Source: Enterobacterales bacterium (GTDB lineage: Bacteria; Pseudomonadota; Gammaproteobacteria; Enterobacterales; Enterobacteriaceae). From it: a stretch of 64,000 nt of DNA. The stretch covers positions 121,707 through 185,706 of the forward strand of contig JAATFX010000146.1 in assembly GCA_015654925.1 (NCBI GenBank), read 5' to 3'. Within the stretch, counting starts at the first letter, position 1; every line of letters starts with the position of its first letter. This document shows, one piece after another, positions 52,767 to 62,330 of this stretch. The translations under genes were made by a program, and so were the position numbers. The notes beneath the pieces are model-generated. The model was not told where the DNA came from, ran no database searches, and worked only from the letters and a program-made list of their open reading frames with translations.

Positions 52767-53930
52767 TTACGACGCTTTGTTATGGTTTCTGAACGGGCGG
52801 AAAAAGGCCCTGATCTCCTGTGAGTAAAGTTCGGGTTCTTCCATCGCCGCGAAGTGACCGCCACTGGATAACTGCCTCCATCGACGAATGTTGTAGCTTT
52901 TTTCCACCCAGTTTCGCGGTGGCGGCAGAATATCCGCCGGGAAACAGGCAATCCCTACGGGCACATCCGTCTTTTGCAGCGGTGGAAGATAATGGGCATT
53001 TTCATAGTACATATTTATTGATGTACCTATCGATCCTGTTAGCCAGTACAAGGATATATTGGTCAAAATTTCTTCCCTGCTGAAACGGCTGAACAAATCC
53101 CCGCCGCAATCGCTCCATGAGCGATATTTTTCGGTTATCCAAGCCGCCAGCCCGGCAGGAGAGTCATTCAGGCCATAAGCCAGCGTAGAGGGTTTTGTTG
53201 CCTGAACAGACATATAACCTCCTTCCTGATTGAGCCACCGGGTCGCCGACTGCCGATAGGCCTGTTCTTCTTCCGTCAGGGTTTCCGGGGCTTTATGCGC
53301 CATCAAATCCCTGATTATTCCAACATCGGTAAGGTGAATGGCGGTAAGGTGTTCAGGATACTGTGCTGCCAGGTAGCGAGTGACCCCTGAACCAATGTCG
53401 CCCCCGGCCGCGCAGAAATTTTCATACTCCAGCCGGTCGGTCATTAAAGCGCGCCATAATTCGGCCACCTTCGCATTGTCGGGGCCTGGCGTATAAGGGC
53501 TGGTTGAAAAACCAAAACCCGGAATGGAGGGAATGATGACGTCAAAAGAATCGTCAGGATCGCCGCCATAGCTGACCGGGTCCGTCAGGTATGGGATAAT
53601 TTTCTGGTAGCGCGTGAAAGAATCAGGCCAGCCGTGCGTAAGAATGAGTGGAATAGGTGAAGGGCCTTTACCGCGTTCATGAATGAAATGAATGTCGTAG
53701 CCCGCTATTTCGCTGTGAAAATGTGCAAAACGATTTAATGCCGCTTCCTGCGCCCGCCAGTCAAAATCATTCCTCCAGTATTCTATCAGTGCCTCGAGAA
53801 AGTCTGCCTGAACACCTTTTTCCCAGCCGGCGCCCACGGGCCGGTGAGGCCATCTGGTATTTTCAAGTCTATGATGGAGATCATCTAGCTGAGATTGGGC
53901 AATATCGATCTTAAACCGCTCTGTGGCCAT
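52767..53930 (-). CDS. Epoxide hydrolase family protein (alpha/beta hydrolase with EHN domain)
   Basis: A 387-residue soluble-epoxide-hydrolase-like enzyme. The N-terminal EHN domain (about residues 5-110) includes F-D-W-R. The hydrolase core follows with H-G-W-P (oxyanion hole), a probable nucleophile Asp in A-A-G-G-D-I-G near 177, and the C-terminal catalytic His in S-G-G-H-F-A-A-M-E-E-P. Closest known relatives are the juvenile-hormone/epoxide hydrolases of the family. It stands alone, with a 99-base gap to the phosphoesterase and a 380-base gap upstream. Confidence 0.92.
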   Translation of the reverse strand: MATERFKIDIAQSQLDDLHHRLENTRWPHRPVGAGWEKGVQADFLEALIEYWRNDFDWRAQEAALNRFAHFHSEIAGYDIHFIHERGKGPSPIPLILTHGWPDSFTRYQKIIPYLTDPVSYGGDPDDSFDVIIPSIPGFGFSTSPYTPGPDNAKVAELWRALMTDRLEYENFCAAGGDIGSGVTRYLAAQYPEHLTAIHLTDVGIIRDLMAHKAPETLTEEEQAYRQSATRWLNQEGGYMSVQATKPSTLAYGLNDSPAGLAAWITEKYRSWSDCGGDLFSRFSREEILTNISLYWLTGSIGTSINMYYENAHYLPPLQKTDVPVGIACFPADILPPPRNWVEKSYNIRRWRQLSSGGHFAAMEEPELYSQEIRAFFRPFRNHNKAS

Positions 53931-54310
53931 ATTGCTTTTCCTAAGTGAATTTAGATTCTCAAGTGAAAAATGCGCGGTATCGCGGCGGATTTCAATGATG
54001 AAAAGTGCTCGACTGGCAGGGCCGGATGATTAGCCAGAAACTTATCAGCACGCGCTTTAGCATGTTGATGCGGCAATTACGCTACGTCAAGCGGCTGGGG
54101 TGCGGTCTTCCCACGGGCTGCCTGGCCTCGGCTTATGAACTGGAGTCGACGTATTGCCTGACATTCTAGGTCTATGACTATGCCTTATTGAGGAGGTGTC
54201 CGGTTTATACAGGGGCTGCTACAATTGGTAGCTAATCCATGATTATCAGCGACGGTAACCGTAAAAAGTCTTTTTTCAGGGTAATAATTCAGTGTGTCCA
54301 AAGCGTGTGC
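53931..54310. other. Gene-poor gap with a short open frame of unknown origin
   Basis: This 380-base gap holds the epoxide-hydrolase promoter on one side. On the plus strand an open frame 54026-54169 (47 codons, starting M-I-S-Q-K-L-I-S) has no recognisable homology and no good ribosome site, so it may be gene debris. Bases 54189-54225 (GAGGAGGTGTCCGGTTTA and following) look like an insertion-sequence end, but no transposase or matching second end is seen. Confidence 0.35.
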
Positions 54311-55309
54311 TCATGAAAGCATTTGCCGACTGGCGCCCGGCGGCTGGCCGATGACGCGCTTGAAAGCACGACTGAATGCAGCTTGAGATGTATAGCCGAG
54401 ACGCTGGGCGACGGCGTCGATGGACAATCTTTCGTGAACCAGCCATTGGCTAGCAAGACGCATCCGCAGCTCCGTGGCATAGCGCAGGGGCGGCACTCCG
54501 ATGGTGGCATGAAAGCGTTGTGCGAAGACAGAACGAGAGACATGAGACTCCGCAGCCAACGCTGCAACTGTCCATGCGCGGCCCGGCTGGCGGTGCAACG
54601 CCAATATGGCGCGAGCCAGGCGCGGATCGCGCAATGCCGCGACAAGACCAGAGGCGTTCTCGCAACCACATTCGATCCAGCCACGCACGATCATTGCTCC
54701 CGCCACTTCAGCGAGCCGAGCCAGAATGCCTGCGAAGCCGATGCGGCCTGCGCAGATTTCACGTTTCATTGAGTCAAGAATCGCCAGCAAGTCTGGGTAG
54801 CGCTGCTCTTGTATGTCAGCCACCATGACGCCGGGCATCAGTTTGCCGAGTCCCTGCATTGCACCGAGATCGAACTCCATGCAGCCGTAAAAGAGAACCG
54901 CACTGGGCGTAGGGAGCGTACTGGGGCAGGTGTTCACCCCGCTCACGGCCTCGCCGAGGGGCGCCGCGTCGAATTCGTCGATGTCCTGAAATGAAACTTC
55001 GGAATCTGATAGCAGTTGGTGAGTCTCGCCTTGAGGCATGAACACGGCGCTACCCGCTGACAACGCATGCAACGTACCATCACTGGTGCGCAGTACGGCA
55101 TTGCCGACGGCCAGGAAATGGAAGTAAGCATGTCCCGGCCTGGTATCGAAACCCAGGCCAAAGGTGGGGCCGGTCTGGATGCGACGGTACTGGACACCAT
55201 GCAGGCGCATGCCGGTCAGCAGTTCGCTGATGAGATCTGACGATAGGGCAAATTGTTCTTGTTGAGTCATTTTCGGCGTTTCGAGCAAAACATCAAGACT
55301 TAGCATCAT
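54311..55309 (-). CDS. AraC family transcriptional regulator
   Basis: A 332-residue regulator with an N-terminal cupin domain (about residues 20-185, P-Q-G-E-T-H-Q-L near 94) and a C-terminal double HTH (about 225-325, S-R-S-V-F-A-Q-R-F and G-Y-T-S-Q-A-A-F-S-R-A-F-K-R). It is divergent from the MFS efflux gene with only 52 bases between starts. The cupin_6/AraC arrangement usually controls an adjacent efflux or oxidoreductase gene, so it probably regulates that transporter. The start may be a later ATG at codon 14. Confidence 0.9.
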   Translation of the reverse strand: MMLSLDVLLETPKMTQQEQFALSSDLISELLTGMRLHGVQYRRIQTGPTFGLGFDTRPGHAYFHFLAVGNAVLRTSDGTLHALSAGSAVFMPQGETHQLLSDSEVSFQDIDEFDAAPLGEAVSGVNTCPSTLPTPSAVLFYGCMEFDLGAMQGLGKLMPGVMVADIQEQRYPDLLAILDSMKREICAGRIGFAGILARLAEVAGAMIVRGWIECGCENASGLVAALRDPRLARAILALHRQPGRAWTVAALAAESHVSRSVFAQRFHATIGVPPLRYATELRMRLASQWLVHERLSIDAVAQRLGYTSQAAFSRAFKRVIGQPPGASRQMLS

Positions 55310-55361
55310 AGATCATCCTGTGTTCCGACGCTAGACTTGCGGCTACAACCGATATCTAGGG

Positions 55362-56621
55362 ATGTTCGAGATGAGCAATGATTTTTTTGATGGCCGACCA
55401 ACCGCCGACTCAGGCAATGCGGCCGGTGCAGCGCCTGCGGCGCCAGCGTGGATGGCCGTGTTTTCACTGGCAATGGGTGTGTTCGGGCTGCTCACGGCGG
55501 AGTATCTACCAGCCAGCCTGTTGACGCCAATGGCAACCGATCTCGGCGTGTCGGAGGCTCTGGCCGGCCAAGCGGTGACGGTAACAGCTATCGTGGCCCT
55601 GTTTGCCGGGCTGCTGGTGCCGGGTCTGACACGTCGGTTTGATCGGCGCGTCGTCTTGTTGGCTTTTACCGTGCTGATGATCGCCTCCAATTTGCTTGTG
55701 GCGTTGTCCTCCAGCCTGACGGTATTACTGGTGATGCGCATTCTGCTGGGCATCGCGTTGGGAGGCTTTTGGAGCATGGCGGCAGCCGTCGCTATGCGGC
55801 TGGTGCCTGCAAAGTTAGTGCCGCGAGCGCTATCCATAATCTTCAGCGGCATCGCTATCGGGACGGTGGTTTCTGTGCCGTTGGGAAGCTACTTGGGGGG
55901 ACTCTATGGCTGGCGCAGCGCATTTGTGGCGGCAGCGGTTGTTGGAGGGTTAACACTGGCCTTCCAATTGTTCACGCTGCCCCGTATGACTCCGCGCAAG
56001 ATGGTGCGCACCGCATCGGTTGTGGAATTGCTCCGCCGTCCAGGCATTGGGATCGGGATGATGGGCTGCGTGCTTGCCCATACGGGCCAATATGCATTGT
56101 TCACCTATATCCGCCCCGCGCTAGAAAGCGTGGCCCACATTGATGTCGACGGTTTGTCTCTGATGCTCCTGGGGTTCGGTGTCGCCAACTTCGTCGGTAC
56201 GCTGCTGGCCGGCTGGCTGATGGAACGTAGCCTGCGCGCTACTTTGGTATTGATGCCTGCGCTGGTGGGCGTGGCGGCGTTCGGCATGATCTGGCTCCCC
56301 GTCCACGGAACAGGCCTGATGCCGTTGGTGGCTTTGTGGGGTTTGGCCTTCGGCGGCGTGCCGGTGGCATGGTCAAACTGGGTAGCGCGTGCCGTCCCCG
56401 ATCAAGCGGAGACCGCTGGTGGCATGGTCGTCGCGGCGGTGCAATCGTCAATAGCCGCCGGCGCCGCATTGGGCGGCATGGTGTTCGGTTTTGGCGGAGT
56501 CACGGGCGTCTTTATCACCGCAGGCGCTGTGATGCTGCTCGCTGCGCTCGTGATTGCCCTTTGTGTTCGAGTGGCATTGCCACAGCACGGTGCGGCGGCC
56601 GGTCCAGTGCTGCACATTTGA
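55362..56621 (+). CDS. MFS transporter, NepI-like (DHA1 efflux family)
   Basis: A 419-residue, 12-helix major facilitator resembling the E. coli purine-ribonucleoside exporter NepI. Conserved segments are E-Y-L-P-A-S-L-L-T-P-M-A, T-R-R-F-D-R-R-V, the L-G-I-A-L-G-G-F-W-S-M-A motif and G-Q-Y-A-L-F-T-Y-I-R-P. The start may be M1 or M4; only M4 (55371) is well spaced from AGGG. It is divergent from the AraC regulator. Drug or nucleoside export is likely; the substrate is not known. Confidence 0.9.
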   Translation: MFEMSNDFFDGRPTADSGNAAGAAPAAPAWMAVFSLAMGVFGLLTAEYLPASLLTPMATDLGVSEALAGQAVTVTAIVALFAGLLVPGLTRRFDRRVVLLAFTVLMIASNLLVALSSSLTVLLVMRILLGIALGGFWSMAAAVAMRLVPAKLVPRALSIIFSGIAIGTVVSVPLGSYLGGLYGWRSAFVAAAVVGGLTLAFQLFTLPRMTPRKMVRTASVVELLRRPGIGIGMMGCVLAHTGQYALFTYIRPALESVAHIDVDGLSLMLLGFGVANFVGTLLAGWLMERSLRATLVLMPALVGVAAFGMIWLPVHGTGLMPLVALWGLAFGGVPVAWSNWVARAVPDQAETAGGMVVAAVQSSIAAGAALGGMVFGFGGVTGVFITAGAVMLLAALVIALCVRVALPQHGAAAGPVLHI

Positions 56622-56793
56622 CCAACATAGCGCCATTGAATCTGGCCTGTATCTTGCTGATGCTGGCTTTGCTGGCCGAATCGGCCTTGACCCGGCGTAC
56701 GGCTGGAACCATCATTGGCCGCCTTGGGCATTAGCGTCGCATTCTCCTGTTATCGGTGATGTCGGTGCGGCCGGCGCCGGTAAACCGACGGCG

Positions 56794-56831
56794 AAAAATG
56801 GCCCCGTGCTATCGCTAGCGCGACCGGGGCC
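56794..56831 (-). terminator. Intrinsic terminator of the saccharopine-dehydrogenase-like gene
   Basis: On the minus strand, GGCCCCGG and the distal CGGGGCC pair around a GC-rich loop containing CGCTAGCG and are followed by ATTTTT. It lies 39 bases beyond the stop codon of the minus-strand gene. Confidence 0.65.
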
Positions 56832-56869
56832 GATTCATCTTCAACTATGCCGAACGGTCTTGCTGCCGG

Positions 56870-57877
56870 TCAGATCGCGTCCAGCGTCATAACCCGGCCG
56901 CCGATCTTTTCAAGGCGGGCAAAATAGGCCGCCGGCTCAAGCAACTGGTAAGGGAAGTACAGGCCGGGGCGGGTTGCCGGTTGGTTGTCCAGCCCGGTCA
57001 GCCGCTCAAGCACCAAGGCGACGCCAAGCGCGGTGAGCGGCATCTGTCCCTGTGGATGAAGAATGGCGTGACGGGTATGCAGTGGCTGGCCGGCTTTATC
57101 TTCACCGGCGAGTTCGATAATGATCTCGGTTGACATCGGCTCGCCCCTGCGTCTGGTCGAGCTGACACCGACGCCCAGGTTGAACTGCACGTTCGGCGCA
57201 CCGGTCTCTATCGCCAATCCCATGATATCAAACGGAGATAAGGCTACCGCCTCCGTTCTGGTGCCGTCGATCGCGTGAAACTGCGCTTGGGCCTGCTCGC
57301 CGATACGCCAAAAAAAAGCGCCATCCCGGCGGGTGAGTGCCGCTGGCATGATTTCGCCCAGGCGATGCATATCAATTTCTGCCGCCGGGCCGCCGGTATC
57401 CTGCTCGTCCAGCAGCGCGCTGAGGGTAATATCGTCTAGCCGGCTGAACACGTTGGCGAATTCAAGCGTCGGCACCGTCACCGCGCCGACCAACCATTCG
57501 GCGCCGAGCACCACCGCCGACGCGGTAGGCTGCTGCATATAGGCGGCCACTTCCGGAGCAATTTCCGATGCGCCCGATGAAATGCTGATTTGCGGCACGC
57601 CGCGCGACTGGGCGAAACGCAGGGTCGCCAATGTGTCGTCTTTGACAAAAACGGCAACCGCGCCGATCGGCTGCTCGCCTAGGCCAAGATCCGCGGCGGC
57701 GAGATTAAGCGCTATGCCTGCGGCATTGCCTATTTCGGCAGCGACGGCCTGAGCCTTGGCCAGATCGCGGCCGCCAATCAGCAGGGGAACATCGGGACAG
57801 GCAGCACGAAGATATTGAGCTGTGCGGCGTCCCACAAGACCAGAGCCGCCAACCAGGAGAACAGGAGCGAGTGACAT
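56870..57877 (-). CDS. Saccharopine-dehydrogenase-like NAD(P)-binding protein
   Basis: A 335-residue protein with an N-terminal Rossmann motif V-G-G-S-G-L-V-G-R-R (9-18) and the G-G-R-D-L-A-K-A segment near residue 35. It resembles the saccharopine dehydrogenase NADP-binding family, which also includes many uncharacterised reductases. It is divergent from a broken TetR gene, and a perfect palindrome lies between them. Its physiological reaction is unknown. With the repressor decayed, it may be constitutively expressed. Confidence 0.8.
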   Translation of the reverse strand: MSLAPVLLVGGSGLVGRRTAQYLRAACPDVPLLIGGRDLAKAQAVAAEIGNAAGIALNLAAADLGLGEQPIGAVAVFVKDDTLATLRFAQSRGVPQISISSGASEIAPEVAAYMQQPTASAVVLGAEWLVGAVTVPTLEFANVFSRLDDITLSALLDEQDTGGPAAEIDMHRLGEIMPAALTRRDGAFFWRIGEQAQAQFHAIDGTRTEAVALSPFDIMGLAIETGAPNVQFNLGVGVSSTRRRGEPMSTEIIIELAGEDKAGQPLHTRHAILHPQGQMPLTALGVALVLERLTGLDNQPATRPGLYFPYQLLEPAAYFARLEKIGGRVMTLDAI

Positions 57878-57925
57878 TGCGATACCTCTCTATTTACGTC
57901 AGATTAACCTACGGTAAGTAGACTA

Positions 57926-57946
57926 CTATTGGTAAGTTACCAATAG
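57926..57946. promoter_or_regulatory. Perfect TetR-type operator palindrome
   Basis: CTATTGGTAA-G-TTACCAATAG is a perfect 21-base palindrome in the gap between the reductase gene and the TetR remnant. A second half site TTACTAATAG follows at 57959-57968, suggesting a degenerate second operator. Confidence 0.7.
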
Positions 57947-57994
57947 CAAGATTTTAAGTTACTAATAGTAGGTTTTCAGGGGCGGTCAAGAAAT

Positions 57995-58450
57995 ATGAAA
58001 AATTCACCTGAACCAGCGGCTACCAAGCCGTCTTCCGGCCGGCTTTCGAAAGCGGAACGGCGGTGCCAGCTGCTGGATATTGCGCTGGTGATTATCCGCG
58101 AGAAAGGGGCCGATCGACTCACATTGGGTCACTTGGCGGTTCGTGCCGGCGTCTCCAAGCCCATTACCCACGAACATTTCAACACTTGAGCCGGACTGCT
58201 GACCAAACTCTACCAGTCTTTTGACCAGCAACAGTACCAGGCACTGCAAAAGGCCTTGGTCAATGTCCAGACCAGCCTGGAAGACGCGGCAGATGTGCTG
58301 GCGGCCGCTTACATCCACTGTTCAGCGGATACCAGCGGTGAAATGCAACGGCGTTGCGTCGGTATTATCGGCGCGGGCGAAGCGCTGTCGACGATAATGA
58401 TCCGCGGGCAGTGCAGCGGGCAGGCGGCGGCCGTCACTGAAGTCGTCTGA
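57995..58450 (+). pseudogene. Decayed TetR family regulator gene
   Basis: One frame of 151 residues is interrupted by TGA at 58187-58189. Before it lies a TetR-type HTH (K-A-E-R-R-C-Q-L-L-D-I-A-L, A-V-R-A-G-V-S-K-P-I-T-H-E-H-F), and after it L-L-T-K-L-Y-Q-S-F-D continues as in intact relatives, so the stop looks like a nonsense mutation. The rest is short for a TetR protein (about 190-200 residues); a join after S-G-E suggests an internal in-frame deletion as well. A protein ending at residue 64 would lack the dimerisation domain. Confidence 0.85.
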
Positions 58451-58492
58451 GTGCTAACGTGCCCTGTTAATCCAAGGCACGGTGGTTATGCC

Positions 58493-60709
58493 TCAGAATT
58501 GATATGACAAGCTGACCGAGAAATTACGCGGCTCGCCGTAAACATAATTGTTCATATAAGCGTAATAGGTTCTGTCAAACAGATTATTAACATTTGCCTG
58601 TATTGCCACCTGTTTGTTAACTTGGTAACGGGCAAAAAGGTTAGCTAACGGGTAGCTGCTCTGATAAACACGCTGGGTGCTACCGTCCGGTGCGGTAAGA
58701 TTTTCAAACACGCGGTTCTGCCAGTTGATACCGCCGCCAATGGCCAGGTCCGGCAACGTTGGCAACTGATAACGCGTAAACAGTTTGAAGTCGGTTTGCG
58801 GCTGGTCCGGATTATAGCGTCCCTCTTTATCCCGCGCGACATAACGCGTCGCACCAAACGTCAACTGCAGATTGTCGGTGACTGCGCCGTTGAGCTCAAA
58901 TTCCGCCCCTTTGCTCCGCGCTCCCTTGGTTGCCGTGTAGGCCTGCTCACTGCTGTTATTGACATAGACACCATTCTGTCCGGTACCGACGCTGTTCTGC
59001 TCAATACGGAACACCGCGACGGAGGCGGTCAGACGGCCATCCAACCAGGCGGATTTCAGGCCGGTCTCATAGCTTTTGCCGGTAACCGGTGACAAATAGC
59101 GGCCGGCGCTGTCGCGATAGGTTTGCGGCTGGAAGATCGAGGTATAGCTGGCGTAGGCCGACCAGGTATCGTTGATGTCATACACCAGGCCCGCGTACGG
59201 CGTGATGTTGTTTTTTTCCATATCGCCGCTGCTGCCGTTGGTGCTCCATTGGGTATAACGCGCGCCAACAATCAGCGCCAGCGGGTCGGCCAGAGAGAAA
59301 CGTGCGGCGGTATAAGCTGATTTCTGGCGGATCACATCATCCGCGTTCAAATACCAACCCTGCCATTCCGGCTCGGCGATATTGCCATTCCAGTTATTGT
59401 TAAACGCGCCCATATCGCTGGCGGCGATGTTGTAGTTGTCGGGATCGGTAATGCCGTCCTGGCTGTAGGTAGCGTTATGCTGGCGGCTGTAGCTGATACC
59501 GGCCATCAACTGATGCCGGCGACCCAGCAACTTGAACGGACCGCTGGCATAACCATCTACGGAGGTCAGTTCACGCTTGCCTCGGTCCATGCTGCCGTAA
59601 CCGGTCACACCTTCGCCGGTGCTCTGGTCCGGATAATCCATGACATACAGCAGATTATCGCTAAAGGTGTTCTCCGAGTGGGTGCCGTTAACGTGGAAGT
59701 TCCAGCCGTTATCAAAGTTATGTGCCAGGTCGGCATATACTTTGCGTGCGTTGGTGTCATAAGAGGTCCAGTCGGCGGAGGAGTTCAGGCTGCGGTTGTA
59801 GTGCGTCAGCGAACCATTGCTGTAAAATATCGGCAGACCGCCCCAGGTGGGGTTTCCGGTGTCGGCGTCTTCATAGTCGTAGCCAAGCGATAGGGTCGTG
59901 CGATCGGTGATATCCGCATCCACCACGCCATAGAGAAATTTTTTGCTTTTATGGTAGCGGTCCAGCCAGCTGTCCTGATCCTGATAGCCAGTCACCACGC
60001 GACCCCGTACCGAGCCATCTTCATTCAGTGGGCCAGAAACATCGGCAACATAGCGTTGTTTGTTCCAACTGCCATAGCCGGCGCTTACCGTGCCGGTGAA
60101 CTCTTTACTGTCCGCATGTTTACGTACCATGTTAACTGACGCCGAGGGGCTGCCCGCGCCGGTCATCAGACCGGTGGCGCCGCGTACCACTTCAATACGG
60201 TCATAAATCGCCGTGTCTGAAGCGGCATCGCCGTAGTTCCACGCATCGCCAACCGAAGTGGGAATGCCGTCAAAGGTAAAGTTGGTGATTTTGAAGCCGC
60301 GGGAATAATACTCGGAACGTTCGCTGTCGACCAGATTGCTGGTGATGCCTGTGGTGTTATTCAGCACATCGGTAACGGTTTGCAATTGCTGATCCTGCAT
60401 ACGCTGCTGAGTTATCACGCTGATTGACTGCGGCACATCGCGTGGCGTCAGCAGCAGTTTGGTACCAGCGCGCGTGGTTTTTACCTGGTAGTCCTGTTTC
60501 TCATCTGCAGCCTTGCTGTCGGGGCTGGCATACACCACTAGATTCTGCTGGTCATTGCCGGCGGCCGTAGTGTTGCCTGTTTCGGTTGCCTGCGCCAGCA
60601 TCGGGTTGAGGAGAGCATGTACCACCGTTGCCAGCAACGACATCGTGAATGTTTTACGGATGCTAAACACGCCTGATTTAGCACGAGTTTCCTTGCGATT
60701 CAAAGTCAT
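58493..60709 (-). CDS. TonB-dependent siderophore receptor, FhuE-like
   Basis: A 738-residue outer-membrane receptor. After a signal region ending near residue 40 there is a TonB-box-like segment (L-V-V-Y-A), a plug domain (about 80-200, including D-V-P-Q-S-I-S-V-I-T and V-R-G-A-T-G-L-M-T-G) and a 22-strand barrel ending in Y-Q-F. It matches my recollection of E. coli FhuE (coprogen and rhodotorulic acid receptor) through most of its length. Ferric hydroxamate uptake is the likely role. A Fur box lies about 135 bases upstream of the start. Confidence 0.92.
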   Translation of the reverse strand: MTLNRKETRAKSGVFSIRKTFTMSLLATVVHALLNPMLAQATETGNTTAAGNDQQNLVVYASPDSKAADEKQDYQVKTTRAGTKLLLTPRDVPQSISVITQQRMQDQQLQTVTDVLNNTTGITSNLVDSERSEYYSRGFKITNFTFDGIPTSVGDAWNYGDAASDTAIYDRIEVVRGATGLMTGAGSPSASVNMVRKHADSKEFTGTVSAGYGSWNKQRYVADVSGPLNEDGSVRGRVVTGYQDQDSWLDRYHKSKKFLYGVVDADITDRTTLSLGYDYEDADTGNPTWGGLPIFYSNGSLTHYNRSLNSSADWTSYDTNARKVYADLAHNFDNGWNFHVNGTHSENTFSDNLLYVMDYPDQSTGEGVTGYGSMDRGKRELTSVDGYASGPFKLLGRRHQLMAGISYSRQHNATYSQDGITDPDNYNIAASDMGAFNNNWNGNIAEPEWQGWYLNADDVIRQKSAYTAARFSLADPLALIVGARYTQWSTNGSSGDMEKNNITPYAGLVYDINDTWSAYASYTSIFQPQTYRDSAGRYLSPVTGKSYETGLKSAWLDGRLTASVAVFRIEQNSVGTGQNGVYVNNSSEQAYTATKGARSKGAEFELNGAVTDNLQLTFGATRYVARDKEGRYNPDQPQTDFKLFTRYQLPTLPDLAIGGGINWQNRVFENLTAPDGSTQRVYQSSYPLANLFARYQVNKQVAIQANVNNLFDRTYYAYMNNYVYGEPRNFSVSLSYQF

Positions 60710-60842
60710 AATATTTCCCGTCAGGAATAAGCGTGATCTGCTGTTTTAGTGCTTCTGTTGTTATGGGTGGTAACCCCGAAATAGCGGGGGAGAATTTGCC
60801 ATTGCGAAGCATGTAAGGTAAAAACGCGCACTAATTGATAAT

Positions 60843-60861
60843 ACCAATGATAATCATTTGC
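60843..60861. promoter_or_regulatory. Fur box upstream of the siderophore receptor
   Basis: ACCAATGATAATCATTTGC matches the 19-base Fur consensus well, with a core AATGATAATCATT. It lies in the 464-base divergent gap 60710-61173, which is AT-rich and has no other gene. Confidence 0.8.
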
Positions 60862-61092
60862 TTTTATAATTATTAAAAAGTTTCATTTTAAAAATGTAAA
60901 TACTTGTATATGTATTAATAATCAAAAGGTTAACTTTAATATCACTCCGTTGATTACTCATGTTTTCTTTTTTTGCGTGGAAAAGGGGGATGAAAAGTAG
61001 GAGGTAAAGAGGCGAAAATTGTTTTTTCCGCTATAAGCGGGCGTGGCTGTGCGCGTCATCGATCGGCTTGATTTGCTTAGTGTCCGTTAATA

Positions 61093-61111
61093 TGTATGAT
61101 TCTCATTCGTC
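61093..61111 (+). promoter_or_regulatory. Weaker Fur box upstream of the YncE-like gene
   Basis: TGTATGATTCTCATTCGTC matches the Fur consensus at its core (ATGATTCTCATT). It lies about 62 bases before the YncE-like start codon, where it would cover a promoter. Confidence 0.5.
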
Positions 61112-61173
61112 TTTTTACCTTTCCTTGAAGCCATGGCCTATTGGAAACTTTTCATCCATTGATGGAGAATAGA

Positions 61174-62268
61174 ATGAAACCGTTTTTCAGTCCGGCTAAA
61201 GCCGTGGTTGCTGCAACTATCGTTGCCTCTTTGAGTCTGACGGCTTGTCAGACTCGTGCTAAAAAAGCTGAAACCCTGGTGGCTTCTGCTGCGGCAAAAC
61301 CGGTAGACCTGGCAGTTAAACAGCGTGTATTAGGTGATGGGCTGTATGAATTGGCGTATTCTCCGGCCGCCAATGCATTGTATGTTGCCAGTGCGCAGAG
61401 TTTTAAAGACGTGAACGGCGGGATGCTGTATCGCCTCGACCCGGCTACCCTGGCGACCAAAGGCGAGACCCATACCGATCTGAAAAACTTCGGCATGGCG
61501 ATCGATGGCGATGGTAGCGTGTTCTATACCACCAATTCACTGGATGGTAGCGTGTCCAAAGTGGATGCGCAGAGCGGCAAAGTGCTGCAACGCTTGATGT
61601 TGGGTGGCGGTAAAGATAAAGACGGCGATGCGGTTGGCGCACGCGAGATATTCCTGCACGGCAATGAGTTGTACGTCGGCCGTGTGGCTGATCCGGGCTT
61701 CATTACCGTGATCGACACCAAATCTTTCAAAGTAAAAACGACCATCAAAAACGCCGGGAAATGGGTGACCGGCATTATCTATTCACCGCTGACCGATCGC
61801 ATTTATGCCGCCAATGGCGCGGGTGAGATTGTGGTAATCAATCCGCGCAGCCACAATATTGAGCAGCGTTGGAGACCGGATAATGGCAAAGAGTATCTGT
61901 TTCTAAATCTGGCGGAAGACCCGGCCACCGGTCGCCTGTTCGTCACCGATGATTCTAAAGGCAAAGCCACGCTGGTGTTTGATGAACGCACCGGAAAAGC
62001 GATCAAACGCATTGAAGGCGATGCTTTGGGCATTAAATTCAACGCCAAACGCAATGAGATCTACATCAGCCAGCGTGGGTCGAAGAAAGTGCTGCAGCTC
62101 GATGCCACCAGCTATGAGGTTAAAAATAGCTGGTCGTTCGACACCAACCCGAATAGTTTGCTGGTTTCAGCAGACGGTGAAACACTGTATGTTTCTTTAA
62201 AACAGGCATTTAACAAAGATAATTCTACTGAAGGACCGGATAGCGTCGCGCGCATTGCGCTGAAGTAA
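61174..62268 (+). CDS. YncE-like beta-propeller protein, predicted lipoprotein
   Basis: A 364-residue protein related to E. coli YncE, a periplasmic seven-bladed propeller that is Fur-repressed. The match includes G-L-Y-E-L-A-Y-S, Y-R-L-D-P-A-T-L and the N-P-N-S-L-L-V-S-A-D-G-E-T-L-Y-V-S-L-K-Q end. I start at 61174 (GGAG upstream), which gives a lipoprotein signal with lipobox L-T-A-C; E. coli YncE has a plain signal peptide instead. It is divergent from the receptor and probably co-regulated by iron. Confidence 0.88.
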   Translation: MKPFFSPAKAVVAATIVASLSLTACQTRAKKAETLVASAAAKPVDLAVKQRVLGDGLYELAYSPAANALYVASAQSFKDVNGGMLYRLDPATLATKGETHTDLKNFGMAIDGDGSVFYTTNSLDGSVSKVDAQSGKVLQRLMLGGGKDKDGDAVGAREIFLHGNELYVGRVADPGFITVIDTKSFKVKTTIKNAGKWVTGIIYSPLTDRIYAANGAGEIVVINPRSHNIEQRWRPDNGKEYLFLNLAEDPATGRLFVTDDSKGKATLVFDERTGKAIKRIEGDALGIKFNAKRNEIYISQRGSKKVLQLDATSYEVKNSWSFDTNPNSLLVSADGETLYVSLKQAFNKDNSTEGPDSVARIALK

Positions 62269-62330
62269 ATACGGCAGGGGGGCCCTGGGCGCCTCATCAT
62301 AAGGGGATGCGCGCCGGTGCATGAAAAGCA

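Noticed and set aside
54189..54225. Possible insertion-sequence end near the AraC gene
   Set aside because: No transposase, matching terminal repeat or target duplication could be found, so I list it only in the gap note.
56622..56745. Open stretch after the MFS gene that reads like a hydrophobic peptide
   Set aside because: It has no start codon of its own in that frame and no recognised family; it could be debris but cannot be supported.
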